A stretch of DNA of 64,000 nucleotides from the NCBI RefSeq assembly GCF_007747795.1, contig NZ_CP036275.1, positions 186,001-250,000 on the forward strand, read 5' to 3'. The position numbers and the translations under genes are program-made. This DNA is from Maioricimonas rarisocia. GTDB taxonomy: Bacteria; Planctomycetota; Planctomycetia; Planctomycetales; Planctomycetaceae. Shown one piece after another: positions 59,037 to 64,000 of the stretch; within the stretch, counting starts at the first letter, position 1, and the number at the start of each line of letters is the position of its first letter. The notes beneath the pieces were generated by a model. The model did no database searches and had not been told where the DNA came from. It saw only the letters and a list, made by a program, of their open reading frames with translations.

Positions 59037-60323
59037 TCAACACCGACCGGCAGCCCAGGGAGGTGACAACAGACTACGCAGCTCGTTCTCGACACGATGG
59101 TACGAGAAGTAACGACGTGCGAGCTGGTAGTTGTGTTCCACCATAACCTCTCGGCGGTCATTGTCGAAGAGGAGTGCGCGAACTTCTTCGACTGCCCGGT
59201 CGGTCAGGAATCCGTCCATCGCTGCACAGCGAAACCCGAGAGGCTCAATGTCCGTCTGGAAGATCGTGTAGCGGTTGCAGAAAACCGGCTTGCGGAAGTG
59301 GACTGCTTCCAGAAACGCGTTCCCGAATCCTTCATACGTCGAGGGATACGCGATCAGGTCCGCATGCGGATAGGCGTCCCAGATCGAGTAGCACTTGCGA
59401 CCGTCCGATTTGACGTGGCGACGGCTGCAGATCCGTTCGGTGGCGAAGATGACCTCCACACCCAGTAGCCGGGCGTACGAACGGATCCGTTCATAGTAGC
59501 CGCTTCCTTCATCGGTGTGGTTGTGAGTAATCATCAGCTTGCACCGCGGGTCGTCGAGTCGCCGGATCAGCTCGATCGTGTGTTCGATTCCTTTGCGAGG
59601 AACCACCCGCGTCGGCTGCAGGATCAGAAAATCGTCCGGTCCGATCCCGAACGACTCGCGAAAGTCGGACGAGTATTCGTCCGGGCCCGGCGGCGGCTCA
59701 TCAAAGTTCATCACGTTGGGAACGACACGGTACTGCAGTCCCGTGCGGCGACCGAACTCTTCACCGGCGACGCTACTGATGACAATGTGGCCGATCTCGG
59801 GCAACGGGGGAGGAAAGATGGCGTGCAGGTAGTCCTGCACGGCGTTGACCATGTACCGCTGCCGCTCCCACACGAAGTCATGATGATGCGCGATGCAGGG
59901 CATCCGCGTTTCCATGACGAAGTCCTCGAGTGCCGAGCCCAGCGGAATGTTCATCGGGATCGTCAGGCAGTTCTCGGCGATCAGCAGGTCGAGGTTGAGC
60001 GAATGGATCGCTGTGTACAGCTGCTCCTTGATGGTGGTGGCCGTCGAGCGGATGAGGCTGCTGACCTGCGGGGACCGATGAATCCGGCCGAAGCACTCGC
60101 GGTTGATCTCGGCGACGTCGGGATGCCGGAAGTCGGCTTCCTCGATTTGAAACGTTTTCTCTTCCGGACGATCGCTGTGTCCGCAGACGAAAAAGCACTC
60201 GTAGCCCATCCGTTCCAGGATCTCGGTCCACTTGCCGATCTCGAGGCTGACGCCATCAGTGCCTGAGATTCGGAAGGAGACGAAGCCGATTCGTTTAACG
60301 GGTCGCTCGGGGAGTTGCAGCAT
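59037..60323 (-). CDS. Family 4-like glycosyltransferase
   Basis: GT-B fold enzyme of 428 residues that likely transfers a sugar from a nucleotide donor. The N-terminal domain starts '[20 protein letters not shown]', with a Gly/Ser acceptor-side loop. The C-terminal donor domain has '[20 protein letters not shown]', '[20 protein letters not shown]' (the E-x7-E motif) and '[10 protein letters not shown]'. There is no membrane span. No polysaccharide gene is adjacent; the acceptor is unknown. Confidence 0.88.
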   Translation of the reverse strand: MLQLPERPVKRIGFVSFRISGTDGVSLEIGKWTEILERMGYECFFVCGHSDRPEEKTFQIEEADFRHPDVAEINRECFGRIHRSPQVSSLIRSTATTIKEQLYTAIHSLNLDLLIAENCLTIPMNIPLGSALEDFVMETRMPCIAHHHDFVWERQRYMVNAVQDYLHAIFPPPLPEIGHIVISSVAGEEFGRRTGLQYRVVPNVMNFDEPPPGPDEYSSDFRESFGIGPDDFLILQPTRVVPRKGIEHTIELIRRLDDPRCKLMITHNHTDEGSGYYERIRSYARLLGVEVIFATERICSRRHVKSDGRKCYSIWDAYPHADLIAYPSTYEGFGNAFLEAVHFRKPVFCNRYTIFQTDIEPLGFRCAAMDGFLTDRAVEEVRALLFDNDRREVMVEHNYQLARRYFSYHRVENELRSLLSPPWAAGRC

Positions 60324-60821
60324 CCTGACTCACATTCAGCAGGGGGACATCGGGAAAAACTCAGGCCGGTGACCGCGAGCGATCGGTCAGGGCTGTCGAC
60401 GTGCGTTGTTGTGGCGGTGCGAATGGCGGCCATATTGAAGATGGAGCGCCGTCGCGGCATCGCGTCGGGAGTTGTTGCTCGCAAATCCGAGGCCGACAAC
60501 GCAGAAGCCTTGGCGGGAACGGCGCTCGAACTGCGATTACAGGACAGAGCGCACCCGCGAGCGAACGCTCTGCCAATTCGTAATGCGAGAACACGTTTCC
60601 CGGGGCCTCCCGTCAATGTGCACCAGGGCACAGCCGCGCGGCAGGATGCGCCCTCGCGTCACGCCCGTCTCGCTGCAACTGGCCCCTGCGCCGGCGATTC
60701 GGCGGCAGAAACGTCGCGGCATTCGAGTTGCTTCTGTTCCTGCCGGACGCCGCGCGAGCGTGGTGCGTCAGCATCGGCAGCCGCAGAATCGCCGCATGTC
60801 CCCCCATTCCGGAGCCCGAAC
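60324..60821. other. Intergenic, no gene seen
   Basis: 498 bases between divergent glycosyltransferase and aldolase genes. Overlapping frames on both strands lack family likeness or ribosome sites. No consensus promoter noted. Confidence 0.4.
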
Positions 60822-61874
60822 ATGTCACACTGGATCGAAGACCTGCTGGGGGTCGAAGCTCCCAGTCTGCTGGAGCATGAGTGTCGCACGATTGACCAGT
60901 CGCGGTTGAGTCTGCCGGGGCCCGATTTCATCGATGCGGTCGTCACCCAGAGCGACCGCAATGCCCGTGTCCTGCGGAACCTCAGTTCAATCTTTCAGCA
61001 CGGTCGCCTTGCGGGGACCGGATACGTCTCGATCCTGCCGGTCGATCAGGGAGTCGAGCATTCCGCCGGTGCGTCCTTCGCACCCAATCCGGACTACTTC
61101 GATCCGGAGAACATCGTGCGGCTGGCGATCGAAGGGGGCTGCAATGCCGTCGCGTCCACGTTCGGCGTCCTGGGTCAGGTGGCCCGCAAGTACGCGCACA
61201 AGATCCCGTTCCTGGTGAAGATCAACCACAACGAACTGCTGACCTATCCCACCCACTACGACCAGATCCTCTTCGGGCAGGTCGATCAGGCCTTCGACAT
61301 GGGAGCGGTCGCGGTCGGCGCGACAATCTACTTCGGATCGCCGGAAGCGGATCGGCAGATCACCGAAGTGGCGGAGTGTTTCGCGCGTGCGCACGAGCTG
61401 GGAATGGCCTGCTTCCTGTGGTGCTACCTGCGGAACAGCGCTTTCAAGAACGGAACCGACTACCACGTCTCGGCCGATCTGACCGGGCAGGCCAATCATC
61501 TCGGCGTCACCCTGCAGGCGGATGTCATTAAGCAGAAACAGGCCGAGAACAACGGCGGCTACAACATGGTCAACTTCGGCAAGACGTCTCCGCTGGTGTA
61601 CGACGAGCTGACGTCAGATCACCCGATCGACCTCTGCCGGTACCAGGTCGCCTGCTGCTACATGGGGCGTGTGGGGCTGATCAATTCCGGCGGCGCTTCG
61701 TCCGGCTCGGACGATCTTGTTCAGGCCGTCCGGACCGCCGTCATCAACAAGCGGGCGGGAGGAACCGGGCTGATCAGCGGACGCAAGGCGTTCCAGCGCC
61801 CCATGAGCGAGGGCGTGCAGCTGCTCAACCGGATCCAGGACGTCTACATGGATGATAACGTCACGATCGCCTGA
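60822..61874 (+). CDS. Class I fructose-bisphosphate aldolase
   Basis: TIM-barrel Schiff-base aldolase of 350 residues, cleaving or forming fructose-1,6-bisphosphate. It resembles the FbaB/DhnA type: '[20 protein letters not shown]', '[20 protein letters not shown]', '[18 protein letters not shown]', '[20 protein letters not shown]' and '[20 protein letters not shown]'. '[20 protein letters not shown]' contains the phosphate-binding glycines and a likely catalytic Lys. The ATG at 60822 has GGAG eight bases upstream. The two-residue difference in length from other members is not unusual. Confidence 0.9.
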   Translation: MSHWIEDLLGVEAPSLLEHECRTIDQSRLSLPGPDFIDAVVTQSDRNARVLRNLSSIFQHGRLAGTGYVSILPVDQGVEHSAGASFAPNPDYFDPENIVRLAIEGGCNAVASTFGVLGQVARKYAHKIPFLVKINHNELLTYPTHYDQILFGQVDQAFDMGAVAVGATIYFGSPEADRQITEVAECFARAHELGMACFLWCYLRNSAFKNGTDYHVSADLTGQANHLGVTLQADVIKQKQAENNGGYNMVNFGKTSPLVYDELTSDHPIDLCRYQVACCYMGRVGLINSGGASSGSDDLVQAVRTAVINKRAGGTGLISGRKAFQRPMSEGVQLLNRIQDVYMDDNVTIA

Positions 61875-61919
61875 CGGACCTGGGCCGTGCGGTCACCTGG
61901 GCGATCATATCTCGACCAG

Positions 61920-62687
<768 letters not shown>

Positions 62688-62763
62688 TCTTGGTCTCATG
62701 ACCCCAATCGCAGGGATTGCGGCCCTCTGTGGAGTGCATCGCCGGTAGTACAACCTGAAGAGG

Positions 62764-63258
62764 TCAACCGGCCAGTTCTTTGGGACGCCAGACGTCGATC
62801 AGTTCGCCGTCGATGCTGGTGTCGAGCTCCGACCAGCTCTCGACGGGGAGGCGGACGTGAACGATCGCGGCGGTCGGCATCCGCACGTAAGTCAGCGTCA
62901 GCCGGTACACGAACTCTTCCAGTCCCGGATTGTGGCCGATGCATAGCGCCCGGTCCACTTCACCGGGAAGAGTCTGCACGAACGCGTACCAGTCCTCCGG
63001 ACCGGCATGATACAGCGATCGCTCCCGGATGACGTTGGCGGTGTAGTCGCAGCCCCCGGCAACCCGGGATGCGGTCTTGCGGGCCCGGCGGGCGGTCGAC
63101 GAGACGATCAACTCCGGCACGAGGTCGTTCTCGAGCAGCCATTGCCCCATGCGGGGCGCGTCCCGCTTGCCGCGATCGTTCAGCGGGCGGTCGTGGTCGG
63201 CCATCGACGCGTCGGCCCAGCTCGACTTGGCGTGCCGCATCAGCAGCAGTGTCTTCAT
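62764..63258 (-). CDS. sixA: Phosphohistidine phosphatase SixA family
   Basis: Histidine phosphatase of 164 residues. '[20 protein letters not shown]' is the RHG motif variant (R-H-A-K-S) of SixA, with His9 as nucleophile. '[16 protein letters not shown]' holds the second Arg and '[16 protein letters not shown]' the catalytic His. SixA removes phosphate from phosphohistidine, for instance on PTS-Ntr proteins. It lies 45 bases after ppk1 on the same strand, suggesting a link to phosphate metabolism. Confidence 0.92.
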   Translation of the reverse strand: MKTLLLMRHAKSSWADASMADHDRPLNDRGKRDAPRMGQWLLENDLVPELIVSSTARRARKTASRVAGGCDYTANVIRERSLYHAGPEDWYAFVQTLPGEVDRALCIGHNPGLEEFVYRLTLTYVRMPTAAIVHVRLPVESWSELDTSIDGELIDVWRPKELAG

Positions 63259-63303
63259 GGCATCTCGTCCCTGGGCCCGTCGACGATCGAGGGGGAAGCG
63301 GGG

Positions 63304-64000
63304 TCATTCCTCACCGGGGCGATGCGGCTCGAACAGGGTCCGTCGCTGCTGCTCGGCCCGCTTGATCGCCTCGCGAGCCTCCTCGTAGAGATGCTGCTGG
63401 GCCCGGAACGGCGGATCGTCGGTCGGCACGATCCGTTCGTGTGAGCCGTCCGGCAACAGCCGCCGCGCCTTGACCGTATCCTGGAAGTACGTCTCCAGAA
63501 TGTGGATCATCCGCTGTCGGCTGGTCGGGTCTTCGACGGGAACCAGCAGTTCCGCGCGACGGTCGAGGTTGCGCGGCATCCAGTCGGCACTGGAGATGTA
63601 GACGCGGCCCTCTCCGCCGTGATGGAAGTACATGATCCGGGCGTGTTCCAGAAACCGGTCCACGATGCTGACGACTTCGATGTTCTCGCTGAGCCCCTCA
63701 ACGCCCGGCTTCAGGCAGCAGATGCCGCGAATGTTCAACTGGATCTTCACGCCCGCCTGCGACGCCTCGTACAGGGCATCGATCAGCTCCGGATCGACCA
63801 GCGCGTTGACCTTCGCCATGATCCGGGCTTCCTGCCCCTGTTTCTTCCGCTCGGTTTCGCTGGCGATCATTTCGAGGACGGCGTCGCGCAGCCCGATGGG
63901 AGCGGCAGCGATCTTGCGGTACTGCTGCGGCTGCGAGTAGCCGGTGATGGCGTTGATGAAGGCGACCGCGTCGTCCCCCAGTTCCTCGTCGCGGGTCATC
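63304..64000 (-). CDS. ppk1: Polyphosphate kinase 1 (C-terminal part)
   Basis: The 3' end of a gene that continues beyond the right edge; 231 codons are visible. 'SRDEELG'-like 'DEELGDDAVAFINAITGYSQ', 'GQEARIMAKVNALVDPELID', 'GICCLKPGVEGLSENIEVVS' and 'IVDRFLEHARIMYF' match PPK1; the His of 'LEHAR' aligns with E. coli His592. 'GRVYISSADWMPRNLDRRAE' and 'DTVKARRLLPDGSH' complete the C-terminal domains. The phospho-acceptor His435 region lies outside the window. The enzyme makes polyphosphate from ATP. The next gene, sixA, follows after 45 bases. Confidence 0.93.
   Translation of the reverse strand, partial: MTRDEELGDDAVAFINAITGYSQPQQYRKIAAAPIGLRDAVLEMIASETERKKQGQEARIMAKVNALVDPELIDALYEASQAGVKIQLNIRGICCLKPGVEGLSENIEVVSIVDRFLEHARIMYFHHGGEGRVYISSADWMPRNLDRRAELLVPVEDPTSRQRMIHILETYFQDTVKARRLLPDGSHERIVPTDDPPFRAQQHLYEEAREAIKRAEQQRRTLFEPHRPGEE

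Overview
The window is high-GC bacterial DNA and almost certainly comes from the phylum Planctomycetota (order Planctomycetales). The evidence is six DUF1559 pseudopilin-like genes, the PSCyt1/DUF1549/DUF1553 plus DUF1501 gene pair, a second planctomycete-type cytochrome c protein carrying an SHD1 domain, a secreted sulfatase, an HNH protein of a kind common in planctomycetes, and intergenic DNA rich in short hairpin repeats. I cannot name the species. I saw no rRNA, tRNA, CRISPR array, transposase, integrase or prophage.

Layout. 1-3.2 kb: a repeat-rich left edge, a DUF262-HNH nuclease-like gene and a DUF2461 gene. 3.5-7.9 kb: the cytochrome/DUF1501 pair. 7.9-8.6 kb: a cluster of hairpin repeats. 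8.6-13.2 kb (minus strand): a C39-like peptidase, an RLAN-type RimK ATP-grasp ligase, a GCS2 glutamate-cysteine ligase-like enzyme and a TPR lipoprotein, which together look like a peptide- or amide-bond-forming cassette of unknown product. 13.4-14.2 kb: a MazEF/PemIK-type toxin-antitoxin pair bracketed by 59-bp direct repeats that duplicate the 3' end of the neighbouring 986-codon gene. 14.1-17.1 kb: that gene, a membrane-anchored diheme SHD1 protein. 17.6-23.1 kb: small exported proteins, one DUF1559/lipoprotein pair, and an ECF sigma factor with its membrane anti-sigma candidate. 23.7-25.9 kb: a STAS protein, a ClpP-like protease and a YchF-like GTPase. 26.3-29.7 kb: a secreted chymotrypsin-fold protease and a sulfatase. 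30.2-35.4 kb: a DUF1559 gene, a tiny lipoprotein and three tandem near-identical DUF1559 genes.

35.5-39.5 kb: housekeeping genes (pgpA, a cysI-type sulfite reductase, asnS). 39.6-43.5 kb: three small envelope proteins, then a cupredoxin-like protein translationally coupled to a Tat-exported sulfite-oxidase-family molybdoenzyme and followed by small membrane proteins. 43.7-48.7 kb: an unknown protein, nagA, and a Ser/Thr kinase with a degenerate receiver domain coupled to an epmA-like gene. 48.8-54.2 kb: a DUF1559 gene, an HNH protein, an RCK potassium-channel-like protein coupled to hpnE, and comF. 54.3-64 kb: DUF502, hemC, a PhyH oxygenase, a coiled-coil membrane protein, a universal stress protein, a glycosyltransferase, a class I aldolase, hisF, sixA and the 3' part of ppk1, which runs off the right edge.

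The most interesting items are the toxin-antitoxin unit that duplicates a host gene's 3' end, the peptidase/ATP-grasp/GCS2 cassette, a small exported-protein gene whose good ribosome site is out of frame by one CT unit, the cupredoxin-molybdoenzyme pair, and several families of hairpin repeats scattered between genes. All function calls come from reading motifs and sequence; no database search was run.
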